Of a DNA stretch of 38,873 nucleotides, positions 23,942 through 32,523 are shown piece after piece. The DNA is from Curtobacterium oceanosedimentum (GTDB lineage: Bacteria; Actinomycetota; Actinomycetes; Actinomycetales; Microbacteriaceae), in assembly GCF_020297365.1 (NCBI RefSeq), contig NZ_JAIXIG010000033.1, positions 1 through 38,873 of the forward strand, in the 5' to 3' direction. Position numbers and translations under genes: made by a program. Under the pieces are notes generated by a model that was given only the letters and a program-made list of their open reading frames with translations, searched no databases and had not been told where the DNA came from. Position 1 is the stretch's first letter. Every line of letters begins with the position of its first letter.

Positions 23942-24011
23942 CCGCAGCGGGGCGCGCGGCATCGAGAGCACCGGCAGCGCGCGCCCGGAACACGTGCCCG
24001 TCGGCAGCCGC

Positions 24012-25895
24012 TCAGTCGGCCAGCGGGACCTCGATCACGACCCGCTCCGCGGGGTCGGTGAGCACCTGCTCCAGGTCACCCCACGTCGCGGCACGGCGGT
24101 ACTCCCACCCCAGACCGGTGACGACGCGTTCGACGTCGACGTGCTGCGGGGTGGACATCATCCGGCGCATGTCGTGCGCGGGCGTGGTCGCCGCCACCTC
24201 GAGGCCGCGGAATATCGCCCCGCCGTGGTCGTTGCCGACGACGACCTGCACCCGGTGGGTGCGTTCCTCGGTGCCGGTGACGAACGCGCCGAGGTCGTGC
24301 AGCAGCGTCAGGTCACCGAGGAGCACACGCGTGGTGCCCACCGACGCCGAGGACTGCTCGAGCGCCGCGGCGATGCCGAGCGCGGTCGAGACGGTGCCGT
24401 CGATGCCGGCGAGCCCCCGGTTCGCGTGCACCCGGATCTTCTTGCCGAGCACCCGGGCGTCGGCTTCGCGGATGAGCTGCGACGCGCCGAGCACGAGCCG
24501 GTCGTGCGGCCAGGTCACGCCCCAGACGGCGTCGGCGAGCATGGCCCGGTCGACGGGGCGACGACGGAGCGCGACCTCGTCACGGAGGAACTTGTTCCGC
24601 TCCGCGCGGTCGGCCGAACGCTTCGCGTCGAGGTCCGGGCCGGCGTCGCCGTCCCCCGTGATCCGTCGGCTGGCGCCGACCCAGCGGCCCACCCACGCAC
24701 GGTGCTCCGGGCGGGTGCGGCCCGTCACGCGGACGTCCGACACGAAGGTGGTGTCGGAGGGCCGGGAGGGGCGGGCCGGGTCGAAGGGGTCGGCCGCCGG
24801 TCCGCGGACCACGATCGTCTCGACCCCGTCGCGCTGCAGGAGCGCGGGGACCTCGCGACTGAGGGTGGGGTGGCCGAGGACGACGGCCCGTCGGACGGCG
24901 CCGCCGTGGTCCGGGTCGCGCAGGAGCTCGCGGTACGCCACCACCAGGTTGCGCCCGAAGCGCGCGCCGCTCGAGACCTCGGCGAGGAGCGGCGCGCCGA
25001 GCTCCCACGCGATCCGCTCGGCGTCCTCGCCGGCGTCGTGGCCCGCGATGACGACGGTGCCCGGCTCGTCGTCCGGGCTGAGTTCGGCGACCGGCAACCC
25101 GGTGTGCGCGCGGCGGGTGGCGAACGCGAGGTCGATCTCGTCGTCGGGCACGCCGGTGACGTGCTCGTCCGACAGCCCTGCGGAGAGCGGCTCGCGGAAC
25201 GCGACGTTGAGCTGCGCGGGTCCGGGCTGGCCGGAGTGACCCGAGGCGGCAGCGACCGCCTGGCGCGCGAGGCTGCGGAGGGTGTCCCGGACGGTCGCGT
25301 CGACGCCGTGGGTCGACGGCGCCTCGACGTCCCGCACGAAGGCGACGGCCGGCCCGAACATGCCCGGCTGCACGGTCGTCTGGTTGCTGCCGATGCCGCG
25401 CAGTTCGTCGGGGCGATCGGCGCTGAGGACGATCATCGGCACACCGGAGTGGTGCGCCTCGAGCACGGCGGGGTGCAGGTTCGCGACGGCGGTGCCCGAG
25501 GTCGTGACCACGGCAGCCGGTCGGTGGGTCTCGACGGACAGTCCGAGCGCGAAGAACCCGGCGGTCCGCTCGTCCAGCCGCACGTGCACGGTCAGTCCGC
25601 CGGCACGTTCCAGGGCGACCGCGGCGAGTGCCAGCGCCTGGGACCGCGAGCCGGGGCTGACGACCACGTCGGTCACACCGGCGCGGACGAGTTCCTGCAG
25701 CAGCGCGAGGGCGGTGTCCGTCGCCGGGCTGCCCGACCCGCCGGCGCCGTCAGCGATCGGTGCGGCCGTCGTCGTCGCGGTCGTGGAACTGGTCTTCGAG
25801 GTCTCGGAGGGTCGCGTCGTCCTGGTCCTTGTCCGTGAGGGTGTCGCCCGGCTCCGGCGTGGTGCCGAGGAAGTCCGGGTCGTCTTCCGGTCCAC
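24012..25895 (-). CDS. menD: 2-succinyl-5-enolpyruvyl-6-hydroxy-3-cyclohexene-1-carboxylate synthase
   Basis: Thiamine-diphosphate enzyme joining isochorismate and 2-oxoglutarate. Conserved MenD sequence begins at TALALLQELVRAGVTDVVVSPGSRSQ (about 25683-25710) and includes VRLDERTAGFFALGLS with the catalytic Glu, VVTTSGTAVANLHPAV, NRGLAGIDGTVSTALGIA and the C-terminal GNDHGGAIF. The start is unresolved: no ATG, GTG or TTG lies in frame between the GTG at 25895 and conserved residues inside the first helix. The GTG at 25895 (or 25931) would add about 50-70 low-complexity Thr/Ser/Arg residues read from within the PLDc_N gene. An ATC start near 25754 is another possibility. Stop and function are certain; the 5' end is not. 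Confidence 0.85.
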   Translation of the reverse strand: MDRKTTRTSSAPRRSRATPSRTRTRTTRPSETSKTSSTTATTTAAPIADGAGGSGSPATDTALALLQELVRAGVTDVVVSPGSRSQALALAAVALERAGGLTVHVRLDERTAGFFALGLSVETHRPAAVVTTSGTAVANLHPAVLEAHHSGVPMIVLSADRPDELRGIGSNQTTVQPGMFGPAVAFVRDVEAPSTHGVDATVRDTLRSLARQAVAAASGHSGQPGPAQLNVAFREPLSAGLSDEHVTGVPDDEIDLAFATRRAHTGLPVAELSPDDEPGTVVIAGHDAGEDAERIAWELGAPLLAEVSSGARFGRNLVVAYRELLRDPDHGGAVRRAVVLGHPTLSREVPALLQRDGVETIVVRGPAADPFDPARPSRPSDTTFVSDVRVTGRTRPEHRAWVGRWVGASRRITGDGDAGPDLDAKRSADRAERNKFLRDEVALRRRPVDRAMLADAVWGVTWPHDRLVLGASQLIREADARVLGKKIRVHANRGLAGIDGTVSTALGIAAALEQSSASVGTTRVLLGDLTLLHDLGAFVTGTEERTHRVQVVVGNDHGGAIFRGLEVAATTPAHDMRRMMSTPQHVDVERVVTGLGWEYRRAATWGDLEQVLTDPAERVVIEVPLAD

Positions 25896-26106
25896 GGTAC
25901 CGGGCGGCGGGGGCCGGGGGCACCGGTGCACGGCCGAGCAGGAACCACAGGACGCCGCCCAGGACGGGAAGGACGATGACGAGCAGGAGCCACACGCCGC
26001 GGCGCAGGGATCGGACGCGCTGACGGGGCATCGTGCCGCAGTCGATGGCGGCGTACACCGTGAAGGCGACGGCGGCCACGGCGACGATCAACCACAAGCG
26101 GACCAT
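25750..26106 (-). CDS. PLD nuclease N-terminal domain (PLDc_N) membrane protein
   Basis: Small protein of 118 residues with two transmembrane helices (about 2-20 and 38-57; RRGVWLLLVIVLPVLGGVLWFLLGR is the PLDc_N signature) and a charged, disordered tail full of Asp/Thr/Arg. It has no phospholipase catalytic motif; the domain is named after its place at the start of cardiolipin synthases. The ATG at 26106 lies 7 bases from TAGACT (26114-26119), a leaderless start. Its last 145 bases may overlap the menD 5' end, and it probably provides the transcript and perhaps translational coupling for menD. Function unknown. Confidence 0.85.
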   Translation of the reverse strand: MVRLWLIVAVAAVAFTVYAAIDCGTMPRQRVRSLRRGVWLLLVIVLPVLGGVLWFLLGRAPVPPAPAARYRGPEDDPDFLGTTPEPGDTLTDKDQDDATLRDLEDQFHDRDDDGRTDR

Positions 26107-26113
26107 GCGGTGA

Positions 26114-26119
26114 AGTCTA
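26114..26119 (-). promoter_or_regulatory. Leaderless -10 box of the PLDc_N-menD unit
   Basis: TAGACT on the minus strand ends 7 bases before the ATG at 26106. Confidence 0.6.
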
Positions 26120-26158
26120 GGTCGCGACCCTGTGATGCCCCTGCCGGTCGGCCGTCCG

Positions 26159-26164
26159 TAGACT
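26159..26164 (+). promoter_or_regulatory. Leaderless -10 box of the DUF4229 gene
   Basis: TAGACT ends 6 bases before the GTG at 26171. Together with the box at 26114-26119 it forms a divergent pair of leaderless promoters only 39 bases apart. Confidence 0.6.
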
Positions 26165-26170
26165 CACCGT

Positions 26171-26437
26171 GTGAAAGCGTGGCTCCTGTACACCCTGGCC
26201 CGACTCGGCATCTTCGTGGCGGCGCTCGTGCTCCTGCTCGTCCTGACGCCGATGCCCTGGTACTGGGCGACGATCGTCGCGGCCCTGGTGGGGCTGCTCG
26301 TGTCGTACATCGCGCTGTCCGGCCTGCGCACCCAGGTCGCGCTGAGCCTGGCGAACCGCCGTGGTGTGCGGGACCGCGACGCCGACTCGGACTTCGAGGA
26401 CGACTTCGTCGAACGCCGGGACACCGACGCCGCCTGA
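26171..26437 (+). CDS. DUF4229 domain-containing small membrane protein
   Basis: Protein of 88 residues with two adjacent transmembrane helices (about 7-27 and 32-52) and an acidic/basic C-terminal tail (RDRDADSDFEDDF). The pattern MKAWLLYTLARLGIFVAAL at the start and LSGLRTQVALSLANRR after helix 2 fits DUF4229, common beside men genes in actinobacteria; no function is known. Start GTG follows a -10 box by six bases. It is convergent with menA. Confidence 0.85.
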   Translation: MKAWLLYTLARLGIFVAALVLLLVLTPMPWYWATIVAALVGLLVSYIALSGLRTQVALSLANRRGVRDRDADSDFEDDFVERRDTDAA

Positions 26438-26447
26438 GCCGACCCGA

Positions 26448-26470
26448 CGGCCCCTCCGGCCGGGGAGCCG
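26448..26470. terminator. Hairpin between DUF4229 gene and menA
   Basis: CGGCCCC (26448-26454) pairs with GGGAGCCG-type sequence (26463-26470) with one bulged A. It lies between the convergent stops. Confidence 0.45.
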
Positions 26471-26480
26471 GCCCGCGTGG

Positions 26481-27476
26481 CTACGGCTGGACGGCCAGCG
26501 TGATCCCGAGCACCACGCCGTACGCGAGCGATGCGAACGACGACAGCTGCAGGGCCGTGATGAGCTCCCGCGGCTTCCGCGACGAGATCCCGATCGCCAG
26601 GGCCGGCAGCGCGAGCAGCAGCGAGAAGTACGTCAGCCCGGTGCGGAAGTAGAGCAGCACGAACCACAGCAGCACGACGTACGGCAGCATCAGGAACAGG
26701 CCGAAGAGCACCCGTGCCACCGGACGGCCGACGACCACCGCGAGCGTGCGCTTGCCCGCCAGGTGGTCCTCGTCGATGTCGCGGATGTTGTTCACCATGA
26801 GGACGGCGCAGGCGAAGAACCCGGCGGCGACCGCGGCGGCCCATCCGCTGACGGTGACCTCGCGGATCTGCACGAACTGCGTGCCGAGCACGGCGACCAG
26901 CCCGAAGAACACGAAGACGAAGACCTCGCCGAGGGCGTTGTACCCGTACGGCTTCTTGCCGCCGGTGTAGAACCAGGCGGCGACGATGGCCGCGGCGCCG
27001 ACGAGCAGCAGCCACCACAGCTGGGTGAGCAGCACGATCACGAGCCCGGCGACCGCCGCCAGGCCGAAGAACGTCAGCGCGACGGCGAGTACCGTGCGGG
27101 GCTTCGCCAGGCCGGCACCGGTGAGCCGCGCGGGGCCGACGCGGAACTCGTCGGTACCGCGCACGCCGTCGGAGTAGTCGTTGCTGTAGTTCACGCCGAT
27201 CTGCAGGAACAGGGCCACGGCGAGGGCGAGCAGCGCGACGGCGAGGTGGCCGTCCTGCGCCAGGTAGTCGCCGAAGTCGCCGGGCTGCCCGCTGTCGACG
27301 AACGCGACGGCCGTGCCCAGCACGACCGGGACGACCCCGAGGGTCAGGGTCCGCAGGCGTGCGCCGCCGATCCAGTCGCGGGCGGTCGCCTTCCGCTTGC
27401 CGCGGGCGGGGGCAGCGGCCTTCGCCGGGTTGCCCGACCGGCCCTGCTTCTGCGTCGAGTTCTTCGTTCGTGCCAC
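26481..27476 (-). CDS. menA: 1,4-dihydroxy-2-naphthoate polyprenyltransferase
   Basis: UbiA-family prenyltransferase of 331 residues with about eight to nine transmembrane helices. It joins the polyprenyl chain to 1,4-dihydroxy-2-naphthoate in the membrane. The two Asp motifs are NDYSDGVRGTD (Asn99-Asp109) and NNIRDIDEDHLAGKRT. A 35-residue basic Ala/Lys-rich tail precedes the first helix. The GTG at 27476 lies 8 bases after TAGGAT (27485-27490); the GTG two codons earlier would leave only two bases. It is upstream of, and convergent with, the DUF4229 gene. Confidence 0.95.
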   Translation of the reverse strand: MARTKNSTQKQGRSGNPAKAAAPARGKRKATARDWIGGARLRTLTLGVVPVVLGTAVAFVDSGQPGDFGDYLAQDGHLAVALLALAVALFLQIGVNYSNDYSDGVRGTDEFRVGPARLTGAGLAKPRTVLAVALTFFGLAAVAGLVIVLLTQLWWLLLVGAAAIVAAWFYTGGKKPYGYNALGEVFVFVFFGLVAVLGTQFVQIREVTVSGWAAAVAAGFFACAVLMVNNIRDIDEDHLAGKRTLAVVVGRPVARVLFGLFLMLPYVVLLWFVLLYFRTGLTYFSLLLALPALAIGISSRKPRELITALQLSSFASLAYGVVLGITLAVQP

Positions 27477-27484
27477 GAGCACCG

Positions 27485-27490
27485 ATCCTA
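27485..27490 (-). promoter_or_regulatory. menA: -10 box of menA (leaderless or nearly so)
   Basis: TAGGAT on the minus strand, 8 bases before the GTG at 27476, lies in the 46-base gap after menE. Confidence 0.5.
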
Positions 27491-27522
27491 TTGCCGCCGC
27501 GGCGCCGCGCAGCCCGCGGCCC

Positions 27523-28658
27523 CTACCGGCCCGGGTCGACGAGCGCCCGCACGGCCAGGCGGTCCGGCTTGCCCGACGCCAGCGCCGGCAGCCGCTCCAC
27601 CAGGACCACGTCCGCGGGGCGGGCGGCACGTCCCAGGGCGTCTCCGACCACGGAGCGCACGGTGTCGAGTTCGAGCGGCTGCTCGGTGACGACGACCGGG
27701 ACCTCGCCCCACTCCCCCGCCGTGCGACGCGTGACGACCGCGGCCTCCTGCCCGGGCATCCCCCGGACGATCCGTTCGACCGCACCGAGCTGCACCTTCT
27801 CGCCGCCGGAGATCACCACGTCGTCGAGGCGCCCGAGCACCTGCACCACGCCGTCGGTCAGCCGCGCGGCGTCCCCCGTGCGGTACCAGCGCAGTCCGTC
27901 CCGCTCGACGAAGGTCGCCGCGGTGCGGTCGTCGTCGCCCAGGTACCCCTCGGCGAGCATCGGCCCGGCCAGCTGGAGTTCCCCGTCGACCAGTGCCGTG
28001 CGGACGGTGCCGAACGGGATCCCGTCGTACACGCAGCCGCCGCTCGTCTCGCTGGCGCCGTACGTCGTCACGATCCGCACCCCGGCGTCGGCCGCCCGCT
28101 GCCGGAGCGGCCCGGGAGTGGCCTGGCCGCCGACGAGCACGGCGTCGAAGCGCGCCAGTGCCCGGGTGGCGTCGGGGTCGTCGAGCACCCGGGCGAGCTG
28201 CACCGGCACGAGCGATGTGTAGCGCCGGGGTGCTGCCGGGCCGGTGACGAGCCGGTCGGCCGCCTCGGTGAACGCCCGCGCCGCGAAGTGCCCCGGGGCG
28301 ACGACGACCGGGTCGGTCCCCGCGGTGATGGACCGGGTCAGGACGTTGAGCCCGGCGATGTAGTGCGTCGGCAGGGCGAGCACCCAGCGCCCCGGGCCAC
28401 CGAGCGCGGCGTCCGCAGCGGCCGCGCCGGCGAGGAGCGCCTCGGACGACAGCGCCACGCGCTTGCCGGTGCCGGTGGACCCGCTCGTCTCGACCACCAG
28501 GGCGACCGCCTGCCGGACCTCGGCCGGAGGTGGTGTCGGCAGCGCCGGGGCCCCCTCGGCGACGGGGAGCAGTGCGGGCCCGCCGGCGAGTGCCGCCTCC
28601 AGGCCGCGCAGGACGGCCGACGGGTCCGACGTGCCGGTCGCGACCAGCGGGCGGGGCA

Positions 28659-28659
<1 letters not shown>
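27523..28659 (-). CDS. menE: o-Succinylbenzoate-CoA ligase
   Basis: Acyl-CoA synthetase of 378 residues, short for the ANL superfamily but typical for actinobacterial MenE. The P-loop is VETSGSTGTGKRVALS, then LPTHYIAGLNVLTRS, TYGASETSGGC, WYRTGDAARL, the hinge GRLDDVVISGGEKVQL and the catalytic Lys in ASGKPDR near the end. It activates o-succinylbenzoate with ATP and CoA, giving the substrate of MenB. The ATG at 28659 overlaps the menB stop by one base (TGATG), so menB-menE are coupled. The frame is open far upstream across menB only because of GC bias. Confidence 0.94.
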
Positions 28660-29588
<929 letters not shown>

Positions 29589-29594
29589 GCTCCC

Positions 29595-29600
29595 AACGTA
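29595..29600 (-). promoter_or_regulatory. menB: Leaderless -10 box of menB
   Basis: TACGTT on the minus strand ends 6 bases before the ATG. GGGAG also touches the start codon but is too close to act as a ribosome-binding site. Confidence 0.45.
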
Positions 29601-29632
29601 CCGCCGGCTGCACGAGCGGCGGTCGGGTCAGG

Positions 29633-30118
29633 TCAGGCGCCCATGCCCGTCAGGACCTCCGGTGCGACGAACACCAGGATCACGATCAGGATGACCGGGT
29701 TCGCGAAGAACGCCACCACGACCCCGACCGCGCCGTACCACCGGCCGAACGACCCCACCGCCGCGACGAAGCCGAGCACCGCCGCGATCAGGGTCAGGAA
29801 CACGACGACGAAGCAGATGCCGAACGCGAAGTTCGTGTCCCCGCCCATGAACACCGCGAACGCGCTGGCGTCGACCGCGGCCGAGACCACGGCGAGCCCG
29901 AGGGCGATCTTTCCCACGACGGGGTTGCGGCGCCGGGGTGTGCCGGTCTGCCGGACGTCGACGGTGTTCCGGTGCATGAGCCGGGCGAACTCGTCGGTGC
30001 CGGACGCAGCCGCCGCGGTCGGGCGAGCGGCGCCGGAGGGACGACCGCCACCACGGGACGGGTCGGACGGGCGTTGCGTCGCGCGCTGCGACGCGCGCTG
30101 CTGCGGATCCGCCGCCAC
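29633..30118 (-). CDS. Hypothetical membrane protein with three transmembrane helices
   Basis: About 161 residues: a disordered N-terminal half rich in Arg/Ser/Pro/Ala, then three hydrophobic segments (VGKIALGLAVVSAAVDASAF, FGICFVVVFLTLIAAVLGFV, and WYGAVGVVVAFFANPVILIV). The arrangement is like small DUF4190-type membrane proteins, but I cannot name a family with certainty. The GTG at 30118 is chosen because GGAGG lies four bases upstream and a -10 box TAGCAT is at 30172-30177; an ATG further in (MHRNTVDV, about 29976) is an alternative. It sits between menB and menC, divergent from the latter. Confidence 0.7.
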   Translation of the reverse strand: MAADPQQRASQRATQRPSDPSRGGGRPSGAARPTAAAASGTDEFARLMHRNTVDVRQTGTPRRRNPVVGKIALGLAVVSAAVDASAFAVFMGGDTNFAFGICFVVVFLTLIAAVLGFVAAVGSFGRWYGAVGVVVAFFANPVILIVILVFVAPEVLTGMGA

Positions 30119-30171
30119 CGAGCCTCCATCGTTCCGGGTCGTTCCCCTCGCCGACCGAGGCCGACCGGTGC

Positions 30172-30177
30172 ATGCTA
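30172..30177 (-). promoter_or_regulatory. -10 box of the three-helix membrane protein gene
   Basis: TAGCAT on the minus strand, about 54 bases before the GTG at 30118, giving a normal leader with a GGAGG site. Confidence 0.4.
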
Positions 30178-30245
30178 GTGCCCCGCCCTGGCGGTCCCCT
30201 CCGAGGAACCGGCAGGTCGACTGGGCGCGGTGGGAGGATGGCGAC

Positions 30246-31229
30246 GTGCTCCCCGACCTCGCCGACCTGCTCGCCGACGCGCACGTGGTCGCCCTGCCCA
30301 TGCGGGTGCGGTTCCGCGGCATCACCACGCGCGAGGCCGTCGTCCTCCGCGGCCCGTCCGGGTGGACCGAGTTCTCGCCGTTCGTCGAGTACGACGACGC
30401 CGAGGCCGCCGCGTGGCTCCGTGCGGCCGTCGACTTCGGCTGGACCGACCACGAGCCGGCCGCCGGGTCCGTCCCGGTCAACGCCACCGTCCCGGCGATC
30501 GCGGCCGACGACGTCGCCGACCTGCTGCGCCGGTACCCCGGCTGCACCACCGCCAAGGTCAAGGTCGCCGAGCCCGGCACCACCGTCGACGACGACGTCG
30601 CCCGGGTGGCGGCGGTCCGGCGCGCGATGGGGCCGGACGCCGCCGTCCGCATCGACGCCAACGGCCTGTGGAGCGTCGACCAGGCAGCGGCGGCCCTCGA
30701 GCGCCTGGCACGGTTCGACCTGCAGTACGCCGAGCAGCCCTGCGCGACGGTGCCGGAACTCGCCGCGCTGCGGGACCGGATCGACGGGCTCGGCGTCCGG
30801 ATCGCCGCCGACGAGAGCGTCCGCAAGGCCACCGATCCGCTGGCGGTCGCCCGCGCCGGTGCCGCGGACGTCCTCGTCGTCAAGGCGCAGCCCCTCGGTG
30901 GCGTCACCGCCGCCCGACGGGTGATCGCCGAGGCCGGGCTGCCCTGCGTGGTCTCCAGTGCGCTCGACACGTCGGTGGGGCTCGGGATGGGGGCGTTCCT
31001 CGCTGCGGCGGCGATGTCCCCCGGGTACGCGGCGGGCCTCGGCACCGCGGTGATGTTCACGGGCGACGTCACCACGGAGCCGCTGCTGCCGGTCGAGGGG
31101 CGGGTCCCGGTGCGTCGTGTCGAGGTGTCGCCGGAGTTGCTGGCGCGGTACGCGGCATCGCCGGAGCGTTCGGCGTGGTGGCGTGAGCGGGTGGCCCGCG
31201 TGCACGCACTGCTCGCCGCCGCCGGGTAG
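30246..31229 (+). CDS. menC: o-Succinylbenzoate synthase
   Basis: Enolase-superfamily enzyme of 327 residues that dehydrates the MenD/MenH product. The catalytic KxK is TAKVKVA (Lys104, Lys106), metal ligands are Asp137 (RIDANGLWS), Glu163 (YAEQPC) and Asp189 (ADES), and the second-side base is Lys213 (VVKAQPLGG). All are present. The GTG at 30246 has GGGAGGA seven bases upstream; the frame is open for another 1.7 kb in front, through genes on the other strand, which is only GC bias. It is read away from the other minus-strand men genes and ends in a tandem repeat array. Confidence 0.95.
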   Translation: MLPDLADLLADAHVVALPMRVRFRGITTREAVVLRGPSGWTEFSPFVEYDDAEAAAWLRAAVDFGWTDHEPAAGSVPVNATVPAIAADDVADLLRRYPGCTTAKVKVAEPGTTVDDDVARVAAVRRAMGPDAAVRIDANGLWSVDQAAAALERLARFDLQYAEQPCATVPELAALRDRIDGLGVRIAADESVRKATDPLAVARAGAADVLVVKAQPLGGVTAARRVIAEAGLPCVVSSALDTSVGLGMGAFLAAAAMSPGYAAGLGTAVMFTGDVTTEPLLPVEGRVPVRRVEVSPELLARYAASPERSAWWRERVARVHALLAAAG

Positions 31230-31360
31230 CGCCGGCGTCTCCGTTCGACGCCGCCGTTTCCGCAGAACGCCGGCGTCGCTGCGGAACGCCGGCGTCTCCT
31301 CTCGACGCCGCCGAGTCATCCAAACGCCGCCGGGTCATCGAGACGCCGCCGGGATCAGCG
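31228..31360. repeat. Seven tandem 19-bp repeats downstream of menC
   Basis: Units start at 31228, 31247, 31266, 31285, 31304, 31323 and 31342, all exactly 19 bases. Each begins with a conserved core of the form (A/G)(A/G)CGCCG(G/C)CG and ends with nine variable bases; GACGCCGCCG and AACGCCGGCG alternate as cores. The array begins on the menC stop codon and fills most of the 274-base gap before the ccsB stop. No other gene was seen in the gap. Confidence 0.9.
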
Positions 31361-31430
31361 GCGTGTCGAGGACAAGGCGGCATCCCACCGACACGACGGC
31401 GTCTTCCTGGCCTCGGACGCAGCCGGACGA

Positions 31431-31474
31431 CGGACGGGAGGCGCGGTGCCAGCTGGCACCGCGCCTCCCGTCCG
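31431..31474. terminator. 44-bp perfect palindrome between menC and ccsB
   Basis: Arms 31431-31452 and 31453-31474 are exact complements, centred on AGCT (core GGTGCCAGCTGGCACC). It can form a 20-bp stem with a four-base loop in RNA from either strand, and lies 29 bases past the ccsB stop, so it is a strong bidirectional terminator. Confidence 0.9.
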
Positions 31475-31503
31475 ATCGTGGTCGCGTCAGCGACCCGCGC
31501 CGC

Positions 31504-32523
31504 TCACAGTCCGGAGTAGCTGTGCAGCCCCTTGAAGAAGACGTTGACGACCGAGAAGTTGAACATCACCGCGGCGAAGCCGATCAGGGCCAGCCACGAC
31601 GAGCGCGCTCCGCGCCAGCCGCGGGTCGCACGCGCGTGGATGTACCCGGCGTAGACGACCCAGATGATGAAGGTCCAGACCTCCTTGGTGTCCCACCCCC
31701 AGTAACGGCCCCAGGCGCGCTCGGCCCAGATCGCACCGGCGATGAGCGTGAAGGTCCAGAGCACGAAGCCGACGAGCAGGACGCGGTAGGTCAGCACCTC
31801 GAGCCGGTCGGCATCGGGCAGCGTCGCCATGAAGCGGAGCTTGCTCGACGGTCCGCGGCCCTGGCGGTACGTCTGCACGAGCTGCGCCACCGCCAGGCCT
31901 GCACCGAGGGCGAAGAAGCCCGTGCCGGCGATCGCCACGAAGACGTGGATGACGAGCCAGTACGACTGCAGCGCCGGCTGCAGCGGGACGACGGGGACCC
32001 AGTAGTTCACCGTCGCGACGCCGAGCAGGATGATCGTGAGCCCGGTGATGAAGACGCCCAGGAACTTCAGGTTCTGCCACAACTGCACGAGCAGGAAGAT
32101 CAGCGTGATCAGCGCCGTACCGGTGAGCGAGAACTCGAACATGTTGCCCCACGGCACCCGGTCGGCCGCGATCCCGCGGAACACCACCGAGGCGACGTGC
32201 AGCACCAGTGCCAGGATCGTCATGGCCATGCCGACGCGCTCGAACTTCGTGCCGCGCCCGGCGGAGCCGCCCGACGGAGGCGTCGCCACCTGCTCGAGGA
32301 CGACGGTCCCGCCGCGGACGGTCGCGACCGTCTTCGCCCCGCGGGCCGACGCCGCTGCGGAGCCCGCGGTGTCGTCGGCACCGGCGGCAGCCGCCGCGGT
32401 GACCTCGCCGGAGCGTTTGGCCATGTCGAGGGCGAACGAGATGAACGCGATCACGTACACCGCCATCGCGGAGTACGTGAGCACGACCGAGTAGGTCGCC
32501 AGGTTCGTGGTCATGTCGTTCAC
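31504..32523 (-). CDS. ccsB: Cytochrome c biogenesis protein CcsB (CcsA/ResC type)
   Basis: Haem-handling membrane protein of 339 residues with about eight helices. The haem-binding WWD motif is seen as WGRYWGWDTKEVWTFI near 275-290, with conserved His before and after (LVIHVF, YIHARATRGWRG). With ResB it moves haem out and attaches it to CxxCH of apocytochromes c (system II). The GTG at 32523 overlaps the resB stop by four bases (GTGA). Residues 50-85 are an Ala/Thr-rich loop. Names for this protein vary (CcsA, CcsB, ResC). Confidence 0.95.
   Translation of the reverse strand: MNDMTTNLATYSVVLTYSAMAVYVIAFISFALDMAKRSGEVTAAAAAGADDTAGSAAASARGAKTVATVRGGTVVLEQVATPPSGGSAGRGTKFERVGMAMTILALVLHVASVVFRGIAADRVPWGNMFEFSLTGTALITLIFLLVQLWQNLKFLGVFITGLTIILLGVATVNYWVPVVPLQPALQSYWLVIHVFVAIAGTGFFALGAGLAVAQLVQTYRQGRGPSSKLRFMATLPDADRLEVLTYRVLLVGFVLWTFTLIAGAIWAERAWGRYWGWDTKEVWTFIIWVVYAGYIHARATRGWRGARSSWLALIGFAAVMFNFSVVNVFFKGLHSYSGL

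Noticed and set aside
22815..25838. A 1007-codon open frame on the plus strand across menF and menD
   Set aside because: It is extremely rich in Arg/Pro/Gly/Ala, overlaps two clear enzymes in other frames, and has no recognisable domain. Such long frames arise from high GC.
31228..31360. CRISPR array
   Set aside because: The 19-bp units are contiguous with no spacers of CRISPR length, and no cas gene is near.
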